64,000 bases of DNA, taken from NCBI GenBank assembly GCA_010093485.1, contig MU001509.1, positions 897,373-961,372 on the forward strand, in the 5' to 3' direction. A program made the translations under genes and the position numbers. The notes beneath the pieces were generated by a model. That model made no database searches. It was given only the letters and a program-made list of their open reading frames with translations, and was not told where the DNA came from. Positions 10,937-21,805 of this stretch are shown piece by piece. How positions within the stretch are numbered: the stretch's first letter is position 1; the number at the start of each line of letters is the position of its first letter. Source of the stretch: Karstenula rhodostoma CBS 690.94 (Eukaryota > Ascomycota > Dothideomycetes > Pleosporales > Didymosphaeriaceae).

Positions 10937-11816
10937 TCAAAACTTTCAACATGTTGTGTTACCCCAGAATGGGCAATACAACACGCAAACTTCTGGACCT
11001 GGATCCATGGCATTTGGAAAAGCAGCAGAACAAGACTGCAACGTTTTCGGATTTTACGGGAATCGATAATTACCCACAGCACGAAGTCAAAAGCCTTCAT
11101 ACAATCGGCCTACGTATTTCCGTTCCTGGGGTAACACACGCTATAAGTTTGCGACCACACTGTTCTATATTGCTGCTCAAAATAGCTCTTTATGAGGACT
11201 GCTTTCGTAATTTCACACGTTGCGACGTTGGTTCCTGGTTGGTTGGCTACAACATGTCTCTAAAGGCCTTGGATGCTACGAGGACCTGTATTATGACAGC
11301 GATTCGAAAAAGGTGCAAGTCTATTCAGGCCCCACCATATTGCGACTGTTTGCATTGCTTTGTTGGACTCCCATGGATTTTGTTTGTTTGCAATGAATGT
11401 GTTTTGGCAGTCCAAGCTCTTGTATTGTATTTTGTCGCGGCTTTGCAAAAGCACGCGAAGAGTCCACAATCGACTCCCATGAGATTGCGCTGAAAAGCAT
11501 CAAATGTTGATAGATTCAATGAACCCTGGAATAAGCGTAGCTTGAGTGTTGAGATGTACGACAGTGACCATTGGCCCTGTGTAGCATATGTATTGTGGAT
11601 TAATAATTTCCCAAAGCCTGTCAATTAGGACTAGGCTACGGACGTGTTGCTTCCTTCCGATCGCCTATACAGCATGTTCCTCACCACAGAGAGCGTCGTA
11701 GACCAGTCGTATATAGACCCTTTAAGTCTCGCAACTGCCGGCAACTGCAGACATTCTGTATGCTCACAACAACCTTCTCCAGTTTCAAACTTCCGCATTA
11801 TCACCCAGCCTCCCAT
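10937..11816. other. Intergenic with diverged repeat copy
   Basis: About 880 bases between two convergent genes. An open frame of 180 codons at 10951-11493 has no domain and mixed composition, so I do not call it a gene. A diverged sequence at roughly 11405-11475 resembles 16400-16466 (listed separately). Confidence 0.45.
11410..11475 (+). repeat. Diverged dispersed repeat, copy A
   Basis: The stretch contains TTTTGTCGCGGCTTTGCAAA and, further on, GCGAAGAGT...ACAATCGA. It aligns with 16405-16466 over about 60 bases with roughly 9-10 differences, mostly C/T or G/A transitions plus one gap. Similarity may extend weakly further left. Its nature is unknown. Confidence 0.55.
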
Positions 11817-14800
11817 CTACGTCCCACCCTCCTCTTTCTCAGGGATAAACCCTTTCCACCTCACATCGCCACTCCCCACGCCCTCCACCACCCCTCGCAT
11901 CCTCCCCATCAGCTCCGACACCCTAAAAGGCTTGCTGACAACATCGTCCATCCCAACATCCATCGCCGCCTGGATCTGCTGCTCTCTCACATTCGCCGTA
12001 ACGCCAATAATGGGCATATGACCGCTCAGCTGGCCGCCCCGCTCGAACTGTCGTATATTGGTCACGGCAGTGAGCCCGTCCATGACGGGCATTTCCCAGT
12101 CCATGAGTATGAGATGGAGGTCCAGCGGCGGGTCGGTGTGTGCAGGAGGCGCCTCGCATGTCTGCAGGGTGAGTCCCCTCCATCGACTCGTCTTCTTGAG
12201 GAAGTCTAGCGCCTCGCCGCCGTGGTTGGCCACGCTGACGACGCAGCCTAGCTTTCGTAGCTGGTTTGCGAGGACCTTCTGGTTGACTAAGTTGTCTTCC
12301 ACGACGAGCACGTGCATGTCCTCGGAGACGCCTCGCGTGCGCTTTAGTTCCGCGAGGTCTGGTTCTGGTGGTAGACCGAGGGCGTCGTTGGGTATGTTTG
12401 GATGCAAGGTGGACCGCCGGCGCTGGACCGGGGGCGGCCTTTGCTGGCTACCCCCATTTGTCTGTTTGTCGTCACCCGGAGACTGGGCCGTGGTCCGCTG
12501 TGAAGGCCACCTTGAATTTGTTGACTTCTCGCTCACAGGGGACTCTGTGCGGCTGTTCATCTTTGAGATTTCGCGCCGAGTAGTGGCGCGGTGCCGCATG
12601 TCTTCAGGGAATATGTTTGGGATGCTCGACCTCCTCAGTTTAGCCGACTTCGCTCGTCGTGCTTTGATGTAGAAGGAAAACGTGCTTCCTTTGCTGAACT
12701 CGCTCGCTAGGCCAATGGCTCCGCCTTGCATTTCTGCCAGTCGTCGGCTTATGAAAAGGCCCAGGCCAGAGCCTCCGTAGTTGATGTGCGTGCGTGGCGA
12801 TGCTTGGGAGAAGCGCGCGAAAAGGTTACTCCGTTCGTCATCGGTTAGGCCTCGACCCGTGTCTGACACCGAAAAATGTAGATACACCAGCGGCCCTTGT
12901 TTCCAGTCTTCTAAGAGATGGGAGTCGTCCTCGACTAGTTTTGGCTCGAAGTGGATACCGCCCGTGTCATTCGTTGGCTCTCGTTCGTAAGCCGATATCG
13001 TGACTTTGATCCGGCGTGGTTCTGGTTCGAAACGGCTGAATTTGAGTGCGTTGGTTATGAGATTGATAAGTATCTAAAATAATTAACATTGCTCATTTTG
13101 GAGGGTATGAAGAAATACCTGTAGAAGCCTCGTTGGATCCAGGCTCACCCAATCGATACCTAGATTCCTGCAGGATTTATCAACTTCGAATGATAGATCC
13201 ACATCAGCGACCTTTGCTTCGCTCTCAAACATCTTGACTGCATGATGTGCGACGACCGCCGGCTGGGCATCGATTGGTGTGATAATAAGGAGCCCGGAAT
13301 CAAGTTTGGATATGGTAAGGATATCGTCCACGATACGTTTCATGTGCTGGGCACAATGCGCGATAGTCTGTGCAGCATCCGCCGTCTGATCAAGCAGGGC
13401 TGCATAGGTCACAGGAGACGGAATCGCGAAGTCGCCATCGGTTCCAGGATACGAGGTTAAAATCTCATCTGCACACTGCATGATAACCGACAGTGGGTTC
13501 CTCATTTCATGCGAGGTCGTGTCGATGAAATGCTCAAGATGTTTCTTGGATTCAAGAGCGCTATCTGTTCTTCGTCTCTGCACGTCTTCGGCCCATTTTT
13601 GTTTCGAGATGTCTGTCACGTTTCCGACTATTTCGATAATCTCGTTGCTCGCATCCAATTCTGGGTATGCGGAGCATAGTATCCATTTGTAGTACTCCTG
13701 GGGGTCGGAATCTGGCCCCGAATCTGCCCCTGGTGGTTTCCACCTCATCCTCGTCTTGAGCTCAAGACAAATCGGCGACTTTTGTATGCCGAGTTTGGAC
13801 AGCACATCTTCGCAGAGAGCAATCTTTTTGCGAAATTAGCTCGTACGTTTCCTGAGGACCGCTACGAATTCACTTACATCTTCTGGCCATACTGTTGAAG
13901 CACATGTATCTGCCACATCGTCGGAGTCGGCAACACCAGCAAAAAGTTCATACCAGCCTTGATTGCGATAGGTGAACGATCCGACGGCGTCCATGACAAA
14001 GATGGCGACGTCGGATTGATCGGCATACCGCTGGAATTTCTCCTCTTTACGATGCAGCTCCGCTATAAATTGCTTTTCTAGTTGTGCTGCTTGTCCAATG
14101 GCGTTTTCTTTCTGGCGTATCTCTTCGTCGAACAATACGACCGAAGCGAGCGAGGTAGCCAAAAGTCGTAGCATGACATGGACGAACTGTTTGTAGTCCT
14201 CGTCAAAAGGCCGTCGTGGATTTACACCCAAGATCAAAAAGCCCTGGACTTGCTCACTGGTGGTTAGCTGAATTGGACAAAAGATCAAAGAGCGACAAGG
14301 GTCGCCAAATCCTTTCCAGCCAATGCCTTCGAGTATTCCTTCCGGTAATTCCATATCAGCGAAATGCGCAACAACTGGTATCATGCTTTTTACAGATCGC
14401 TTCAAGTGTGACTCGAACACATTGTTGCCGTTCTCCAAATCGATCGTAGGTGGGGCTATGTAATGACCGGCTTCCACACCAATAGATCCTTTGAGTACGA
14501 ATTTACTGATTTCGGATCTTATTCCGGGCGTTGATAAGGAGGACTTGGTTGGAACGGAAAAGTCTTCAACGGCGTATAACAGAGCAAACGGGGCATCCCG
14601 ATCGTTGGTTGCGATAGTGTCAATGGCTAACTCCCAGTAGGTTTTGAGGTCACGGGCTTTTGCAGTCCCACTTCCTATTTCTACCAAGCTCGTAATCCTG
14701 CGCTCCAGCAATTGATGCCGTGTCGTCTCAATGACGGGCTGATAGTAGCCAGCCACACAACCGTTAGCGTCGAGTACGGGAATGAATTGGAAAGAGAAAA

Positions 14801-15827
14801 AAGCCTCCTCCAGGAAACCGTGTCTGTCAATGAACAACGGCATGTCTGCATTTGAGAACGTCTTTCCGGTAGATTTGATGAGCTGGATCAGAGGCTCAAG
14901 CTGTGACCAGAATTCTTTAGCAACGACGGATGCGCTCTGGCCCATACACGGGTGCATTCCATCGATGAGTTCAACATACGCCTCACTGTATATCATGGTC
15001 GCCTCCTCGCCCCAGAAGAGGACCGCGTGGTGATGATCGTTCAAAACCATGTTGACAACGCATCGTAACTGCGGTGACCACGAGGCCATGCTCCCAAGTG
15101 GGGTAGCTGCCCAGTCGATGCTCCGGAAGTACAAGACGTGATCCGACATATTTTGGCACGGCAGGTCTTGAGTATAGTCAAAAGGACCGAAACTAGATGC
15201 CAGAACCATCTCCTGAGTGTCGATTCGGCCGTGCGCAGCTCGTAACCGCTCCGGTAGGTATTGTGGCATGTTTTTGGGTTCGTTATGGTCTCGCACGTCA
15301 ATGCGATCGTCGCCGTGAGGTCTCTTGTGTCCGACTTCTTCCTGTCGCAGAAAAGCAGCTAATACGCCACTGACCACCCGATGTCGCCCATTTGCGATGG
15401 TCGTCGCCCACCAGAGATGGTCCGCGAACAGATACGCATCCCCTATCACAGCCGGATCCGTAATCTTCACCTGACCCCAAAGCCACTGCGCAAAAGCTAC
15501 GCGTGGTTGGAGGTCGTCCAGGAACATGGCCTGGGAGGCATCATCTCCTCTAAGTTTTGCGAGCAACGCCGGTGCACCTGCAAGTGCGCAGTTGAAGTAC
15601 AGAAGTTCCAGTACGCCATCCTGAGGAATACCGGAAGATATCTCGACAACAAAGGATGCACGAGTGTCGTTTTCCAGAGTGCTTAGAAGACCAACAGATG
15701 CCAGTTCTTCACGTGACTCAGCGCGTTTCAGCTCCGGAATGGACCGCACCGACAGCTTCAGCGGTGCGTCGCAAATTTCCTCTTGGTAGCGCTGCGCGGA
15801 TGGTGCGCCGTCATCGTGGCTGCTCAT
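11817..15827 (-). CDS. Hybrid histidine kinase (PAS/GAF-HisKA-HATPase-REC)
   Basis: The exons are 15827-13878, 13823-13119 and 13073-11817, with introns of 54 and 45 nt (GTAAGT...AAAAAG and GTATTT...TTTTAG), giving 1303 residues. A PAS-like module (IDWAATPLGSMASW, as in other hybrid kinases) lies near residues 235-390, then a probable GAF region, a PAS domain with PAC (about 600-720), and a HisKA domain whose phospho-accepting His is about H755 in DTTSHEMRNP. The HATPase domain shows the N box (NLITNALKF), G1 (VSDTGRGL) and G2 (GGSGLGLFISRRL). A Ser/Pro-rich linker leads to a receiver domain with VVEDN, phospho-acceptor about D1210 in LILMDWEMPVMDG, and Lys in SKPF. There is no membrane segment, so it should be a cytosolic sensor feeding the Ypd1-type phosphorelay. 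The signal sensed is unknown. Confidence 0.93.
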
Positions 15828-16453
15828 GGAAGGTGAAGGCCCTCAGGTGTCGAACAGCCTGCAAGCATCGAGGTGTGGTCCGGATGGGAGACGTTCTAGA
15901 AAAGGCATTCTAGAGAATATGAGAGCTCTCCACGCGGCAGACTTCGGCCCGCCGCGTTCACGGGGGGCGAATGTCATTACGCATCTTAGTAGTGGTCCCT
16001 TGTTTGATCCGGACATCCAAGCTTACCGAAAAGAGCTGTCGGGGGTTTGCTTTGATTGGAGACGGTCGTCGGTACCGAAGATGTCGAACGAGAATGTGGG
16101 CTGACGCTCTGCCAATCTGGGTTAGAACATTCAAGATCCCAACACCCACGGAACGGATGCGATTGGACGGGATCCAAGACATCTATACGTTCTAGATCCA
16201 GCCCATGTTCCACTTAAGCATCCTGTGTCAAGGTAAATGCAGGCTCATGGTTGCGAGCAAACACTACATTCAAATGCTCACACGTGACCTACAAAAAAAA
16301 TGGATCTTGCCATAGGCAGGGTTGATTACTCTATGCTGATCATTCAACGTTGCGGTCTGGGCTTGCATAGCCGGCGTCCATGTCTTCATGCGAGTTTATG
16401 TACTTCCAGACCTGTACTGCGTTTTGCCGCGGCTTGCAAAAGCGTGCGAAGAG
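15828..16453. other. Intergenic, contains diverged repeat copy
   Basis: About 625 bases upstream of the kinase. It should contain the kinase promoter and the 3' flank of the next minus-strand gene. No coding frame is convincing. Confidence 0.4.
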
Positions 16454-16466
16454 TTAACAATCGATG
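16405..16466 (+). repeat. Diverged dispersed repeat, copy B
   Basis: Contains GTTTTGCCGCGGCTTGCAAA and GCGAAGAGTTAACAATCGAT. It matches the copy at 11410-11475 with mainly transition differences. This copy overlaps the last codons and stop of the minus-strand gene ending at 16454, so part of that C-terminus may derive from the repeat. Confidence 0.55.
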
Positions 16467-17532
16467 TACTTCCTGAACCTGTCGAACGTATCCTTGGCCT
16501 CTGCCCTCACAGACCCAAAGCGTTGTACAGGTGGGAGGACATCTAACGCCACCCAATCGACTCCATACGCTACCTCCCGTAGCTTATCCAACCAGCCCGA
16601 CCCTTCAAGACCACGTAGACCATCCCAGCCAGCTCTTGCGATCTCTTCTAAACACGGGTCTTCGTCATCATTCACGCTCCAACTGCCGTCTTCAGTGTAT
16701 CGGTCTAAGTAGTCCTGCTGCGGCATGAACCAATCTTGGGGTGCGTACCCAAGTTGCGCGCCGGTGAAGTCAACAATGAATTGCTCTCCGCTTAGGGTCG
16801 TAATACCCATAATGGAGTGCAGAAGTTCCTCGTTATCGTCCTTCCGAAATCTTACAATAAGCCTAGGGATTGGATTTTCGAGACTGAGCCAGTGCACACG
16901 TGCGTTCATTCCGCGCAGCTTCTCGCGCGCGGGTTTTGGCAGCGCTACCAGGGGAAAATCGCACAGCCACATGTCCATATACGCAGCTCGAAGATCTACG
17001 GCCGTGCCTTCAGGCAGAGCTTCTAAGCCTGTAGTCAGTGAGTCAGAGGAGATATCGCCAATGTACCCGCGCTCGACGTGCATTGGGTATTTTGGAGGAC
17101 CCGAAGCGTTGAGCTCAGCTTCTGTACTGGTCACAGATATATGGGGCTGACACTCCGTGAATGTTGCCCCGATGACTTTGTATACTTCGAGGATCGACAT
17201 AATCGTGTGGTAATCTGGTTGCGCCTGTGCAGGCTGAGATTTTTTTGAGCACGCGCTACCCATGAGTTGAGTTGAAAGGGTTTCCAAAGCTTGATAGCCG
17301 AATTGCCTGTTGCTGGGTACCACAGCTAGTATAGGATCCTGCCCTACCTGTTGGTGGAGGGAAAGATCCAGTTTGTCGAAGTGAATAGTTTCCACGATTG
17401 CACTTTCCAAAAACCTGCAGTATGGCCTGAAAAGTCCGAGAAGTGGATAGCACATCCTGAGCCGGTATCCTGATATTCGACAGTTGACGCGTTATTTGCG
17501 ACGTGATTGGCAAACGTGGAAGGCGTCGCCAT
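16454..17532 (-). CDS. Hypothetical protein, possible N-terminal frameshift
   Basis: A continuous frame from an ATG at 17455 to the stop at 16454 encodes 333 residues without a recognised domain; it includes two Trp-rich segments and a hydrophilic C-terminus. Coherent coding in this frame extends upstream of 17455 (YRLRMCYPLL) until about 17475, while a well-placed ATG at 17532 (CCATGG context) opens a different frame reading MATPSTFANHVANNASTVEYQ up to about the same point. No intron of usable size joins the two, so a single 1- or 2-base shift near 17470 is likely, either real or a sequence error. The ATG at 17532 lies only 5 nt after the stop of the upstream F-box-like gene. I do not recognise the family. 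Confidence 0.6.
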
Positions 17533-17537
17533 GGCTT

Positions 17538-18834
17538 TCACGCGACGTTTACCTCGCAATAGCAAGTCAAACAGACAGGGCACGTGTCCAGATACTCCTG
17601 TACGACTGGCCGCTCCAATCTGGGGTCAAAATTGTAATCGTCTCCTTCAACCTCAATCAGCCTCTCGCCGTCATCATAGATAGCGCATGATCTGCCACTG
17701 ACGCTTTGGTCAGATGGATCAAAAACCACTACAGCACAAGATGGTGGATGATTCCTGTGCACTGTTCGATACAGTAATTCGATTCTTTCCTGTCCTGGGC
17801 GCGTTTGATTGGTTTCAAGACTGGAGCGAATTTTGAGCATACTTTGAGCCATCAACGCTATTGTTTGCCCAATGATTCGAGTGTGCAGCCCATTGATCCA
17901 GTATACTGAGAGTTTTTCCAAGGTGTTGATTTTGAGTAAAGGATGCACCCATTCTACGATCTCCGGTGTACGGTTTTTCTTCGAATACAGCCATTTGAAG
18001 TTCTCCTGTCGCCTGAGAGCTGGGCCGTCCGCGTCCAGGAGGGGGTTAACCCAGTCCGTCTCCACAGTAAGAGACAATTTTCTTAAATCCATCTTTGGGG
18101 AAGACAGTAAACCGCACAGTTCGGCATAAAAGCCATAGTCGCGATGCAGGACGTGGCGACCTGAGTATCTTCCTGGGGCAACTCCGGATGGTGGGTGGTC
18201 TTCTACGTACGATATTGGAAGCTCGAGAGACCTGATAAGATGCAACGACACGGCAGGTCGGTCTCGCAAGAAGATCACCGCAGTCGGGATGCGATATTCA
18301 CCCGTAAAGGAGAAGTTGTTCTTGCTGTAGAAGATCTCCACTGCCTCGCTATAGATTTGCTTGCACACCTGCAAAAGTGATGTGCTAGTGCTATCACCTC
18401 GGCGTCCATGCATGGAAGGCCTGATTTGGTACTAGACGCGTGCGTGCAATTGTCAGCCTGATTCAGAAACATGGAAGGCAAGGCGAAGTCTATGTCTCAG
18501 ACATGACGACTTCGTACCCGAATTTACGTACGGTGATATGAACAGCGGACGAGTCGAGCTGGAAACTCGCTTCGGGGATGGCCAAATCCTCAAGCGGAAT
18601 CGTCCAAGTGCTCCGGGAGGTGAGCGGATAGGTCAGTTTGTACTTTTGGTACAAGGCTTCGCAGAACCCAACTTCTCCTCCCACTGTGATGCGCGATCTC
18701 GGAGCTCTGGTGACGGCGCCTTCAAGAGCGATAGTGCCGGAGACAAGGACGTATGAATAGATCATGTCCCGTATCTCACGAGGCAAACGAAGGAGCGGAG
18801 ATTGAAGATCGAAGGTAGCCATATTCAACGCCAC
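17538..18834 (-). CDS. F-box-like (LPREIRDMIYSYV-type) hypothetical protein, two exons
   Basis: The exons are 18834-18532 and 18431-17538; the 100-nt intron starts GTACGT and ends GGCTGAC...GTCTAG. The protein is 398 residues, starting MALNMATFDLQ (ATG at 18822 is an alternative). LLRLPREIRDMIYSYVLVSG near residue 14 is the family motif, and SLLQVCKQIYSEAVEIFYSKNNF just after the intron is the second conserved block, which strongly supports the splice. The rest is uncharacterised. Members are predicted intracellular and may act as ubiquitin-ligase receptors, which is inference. The stop codon is 5 nt upstream of the ATG at 17532 of the next gene on the same strand. Confidence 0.82.
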
Positions 18835-19204
18835 TGTTGGGGGCTGCTACCCAATGGAGGTAGATGTTGCAGAATCCAAATTGTAATTGGTTGTGTGAGG
18901 AATTGTTGGGTTGAAAAGGGAGCATTTTCGTGTTGGTGGATGTGTCAGGATTCTCGGCCGGACTAGCGGAACAGGTGGGCCTATGAAAAACACTTCCTCA
19001 GATGCGACCGGCTTGAAGCTGCAGGGTATGTGCCACAAGCTGTTAGGCATCACGTCGACATTGAGAGATGGAGCTGTGAGGGATCCGCAGTACCTACGAG
19101 GCTCGGTACGAAGAGCGCGCACAAATCATCACAGTTCAATCCCTTTCGTCGACCATGAGGCCACCTTTCGAGTATAAATAGGCGCAAGACCTGCTAGGGA
19201 GATG
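18835..19204. other. Intergenic, no gene seen
   Basis: About 370 bases between two minus-strand genes; it should hold the promoter of the F-box-like gene. A TATAAATA box at 19172-19179 points to the plus strand, where no gene follows, so it is probably fortuitous. Confidence 0.4.
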
Positions 19205-20171
19205 TTATAGCTTTGGGGGTTGTAACCATCTCCCATCCCTCGGTCTCCCGCCCTTCAGCTTTGATTTCGAAAGCCTTTCATAAAGCGTCGCAAACAGCGG
19301 AATTCCCACCGACGTACTTCCAAAGTCGCCTATCGCCTTCTGACCCCTTTCAGACCTCACGTACGTCAAGAAGTCGTTCACAGCCTTGGCCTTTCCTGTA
19401 GATACACCCGTCCTGTACGAAGCATAACAACTGTTCATCAACACATCGTTCTCCTGCTCAGGCTCGAAGAAAACGGTTGCTTCCCTAATACTTTGCATGC
19501 CTGTCTGCCGCAACAACGTCGAGCGATCAGTAAGAAGATAAGCGCCCGCTTTATCTGCGCCTTGAAAAGTATCCGCGGGATTTAGAAGAGAAGTACGGTA
19601 CCACGTTGTCGCTTTCTCGTCCTCCCATGGCTTTATCCCAGCCACCGCCCACAATGAACGCTCTTTCCACATCGTCGCCGAGGAATCGGCGCGAGCGTGA
19701 AATAAACATATCTTTTCTGCTATCCGCTGCATGCTTTCTTTCAGGTTCTGTGCATGACGAATGCCCGCAGGATCCGCGGTCGGCCCCGCGAGCACGAAGT
19801 GATCGTGAAACATACATCCCGAGGTGGCTGACCAGCCTTCGCTAGCTGCTAGCTCTTCTTGATCTCGCTCGTACGTGAGCGCGATGTCGATGTAATCTCG
19901 GAGGAGTGCGAGCTGCGTGTTGCGGGAGTGATTGCATGTCCAGGTTATCGAGAACGGTGATGGAAATGTGGCTAGATAGTCTTCTGCTAAGGCACGTATG
20001 AGGCCGAGAGCTCCTGCTCCGCCGTTGCTAGGGTCTTATGAGCTGTGCGAGGAAAATACCTAGGTACGTTGAGAAGGCTGACCCAATGCGAAAGAGAAGC
20101 TCTCCGTGCCCGTAGATCTCAGTTGGTCCTCTGTCAACGTCGCCATGGGATACAATAGCCGTGCGCATCAT
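19205..20171 (-). CDS. Tungstate/molybdate-type periplasmic-binding-like protein (TupA-like fold), two exons
   Basis: The exons are 20171-20083 and 20027-19205, giving 303 residues. The 55-nt intron (GTCAGC...CCCTAG, a weak donor) joins RIG to NGGAGALGLIRALAEDY, matching the anion-contacting N-terminal loop of tungstate-binding proteins. Later blocks include TWTCNHSRNTQLALLRDYIDIALTYE and FHDHFVLAGP, which are typical of the family. Bacterial TupA delivers tungstate to an ABC permease. Fungal homologues exist, usually as lone genes without the permease. No signal peptide is visible from the ATG at 20171, so either the protein is intracellular or the 5' end is incomplete. It shares a 295-bp promoter region with the divergent SMP-30-like gene. 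Confidence 0.75.
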
Positions 20172-20466
20172 AGTAGTACAGTCACTTCTACCGTTTCCTC
20201 ACTTCAGCTCGTATTGCGGCTGAGGGCTATGACGTGGTCCAGAGCTACATGTTTGGCTAAACCACTTCCAGAAGACTCGCATACACTCGGTCAACAACCA
20301 TGGATGAGACCCACTTGACCCTTTTTCACTCTGCTACAAGCAAATCGTACCTTAAAATACACTATTAACACCGCCAGCGCGTAAAAGTTCCATCGACCTT
20401 CCTGCGCGACCGTTGTCGGGAAATCCATCGCTCCTACCTCACGCTTCTAGGCATCCATCGTACACC
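20172..20466. promoter_or_regulatory. Divergent promoter region
   Basis: About 295 bases between the start codons of the TupA-like gene (-) and the SMP-30-like gene (+). The two genes may share regulatory sites. I see no certain box. Confidence 0.4.
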
Positions 20467-21571
20467 ATGACCGAAGCTCAGAACTCCAACATCCGGACCT
20501 ATAACGCGGAATTCAACCGCATTCTGGGTCCATCACCCAAACTGACCGTTGCTTTGTCCAATGACTCGCCACTCTTCCACGAAGCCTGCGTCTTCATACC
20601 CCACCTCAACGCCATCTTCGTAACCAGCAACCAATTTAAGCCTCCAGGTCAGGACAAGAAAACAATCGTCATCAGCAAGCTCTCTCGAAATGACAACGGC
20701 TCGTGGAGACGGGAAGAAGTCCATGCCCCTGGCATCCCCTTCGCAAATGGGGGCATCAATTACGACAGCGGTATCCTCTTTTGCGCGCAAGGCTCGCTTA
20801 GCCAAAACGGCGGACTCGTCTGGATGTCGGCAGAGTCTCCATACAGTACAAAAATCATAGTAGACAGCTACAGAGGCTACCCATTCAATTCTCCCAACGA
20901 CGTGGTCGTGCACTCGGACGGCTCACTATGGTTCACGGACCCATCTTATGGCGTGGAGCAAGGTATACGGCCTGAGCCAAAGCTAGCAAACCAGGTCTAT
21001 AGATTCACGCCCGCGACTGGAGATATAAGAGTCATGGCCGATGGGTTTGGGAAGCCGAATGGGATATGCTTCTCACCAGATGGGCAGACTGTGTACATCA
21101 CGGATACGGAATTTGTGCGCGGGGACGGAAACACGGATGCAAGAAGGGCAAGGACTATGTGAGTACATTACGTTTCAACGGCGCTATTATACTCGGATCC
21201 GAATCCTCAAGCCAGATACTAACACCTTCTCCAGCTATGCTTTCGACCTCATCCACCGCCACGATTCCCCTTTCCTTACCAACCGACGCGTATTCGCATA
21301 CTCGGACACGGGCATCCCCGATGGCATCAAGTGCGACACCTTCGGCAACGTCTACTCGGGCTGCGGCGACGGCCTGAACGTCTGGAGTCCTGGCGGCGTC
21401 CTGTTGGGTAAAGTGCTTGTACCTAAGGGAGTTGCGAATTTCTGCTTTGGGCGGTCTGGCGAGCTGTTCCTGCTGAACGAGACAAAGTTCTGGGTCCTGG
21501 AGGTTGCAAAGGGTGTTCAGGGAGCGTTGTTGAAGGGCATGGGCATTGACGCTGATGGTAAATCTGCCTAG
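20467..21571 (+). CDS. SMP-30/gluconolactonase-like beta-propeller protein, two exons
   Basis: The exons are 20467-21158 and 21235-21571, giving 342 residues. The 76-nt intron starts GTGAGT and ends CTAACACCTTCTCCAG, and the join RTIYAFDL keeps the propeller frame. Motifs of the SMP-30 family are visible: FHEACVFIP near the N-terminus, SPNDVVVHSDGSLWFTDPSYG, GKPNGICFSPDGQTVYITD and DGIKCDTFGNVYSG, with metal ligands expected at the Glu of FHEA, the Asn of SPND, and Asn/Asp later. It would hydrolyse a lactone such as gluconolactone. The start is the first ATG; the frame is open upstream to 20413 only through a non-ATG codon. No signal peptide is seen. Confidence 0.88.
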
Positions 21572-21805
21572 CTTTCGGAATTTTCATATTAGGATGGAGT
21601 ACAAGTCATGGATCTGTTGCAATGCTTCCATGGTGGCTTAGTCCCGATAAACATTGAGTGGTGGAGTGACCAGCCCAGCTTTTGGACAACTCTAAACGCC
21701 GCTAAATCCGGCTTCTATCGCAACTCGCGCCCGCCGCCCAAAAAGCAACCATGGCGTCGCCTTGAAGCTCGCCAGCGCCGCTCTGCGGTCACCTCCAAGC
21801 CTACC

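Noticed and set aside
10951..11493. 180-codon plus-strand frame
   Set aside because: No domain, no conserved composition, and it overlaps a diverged repeat downstream of the CCCH gene.
19172..19179. TATAAATA as a promoter element
   Set aside because: It is on the plus strand with no downstream plus-strand gene, so it is probably chance.
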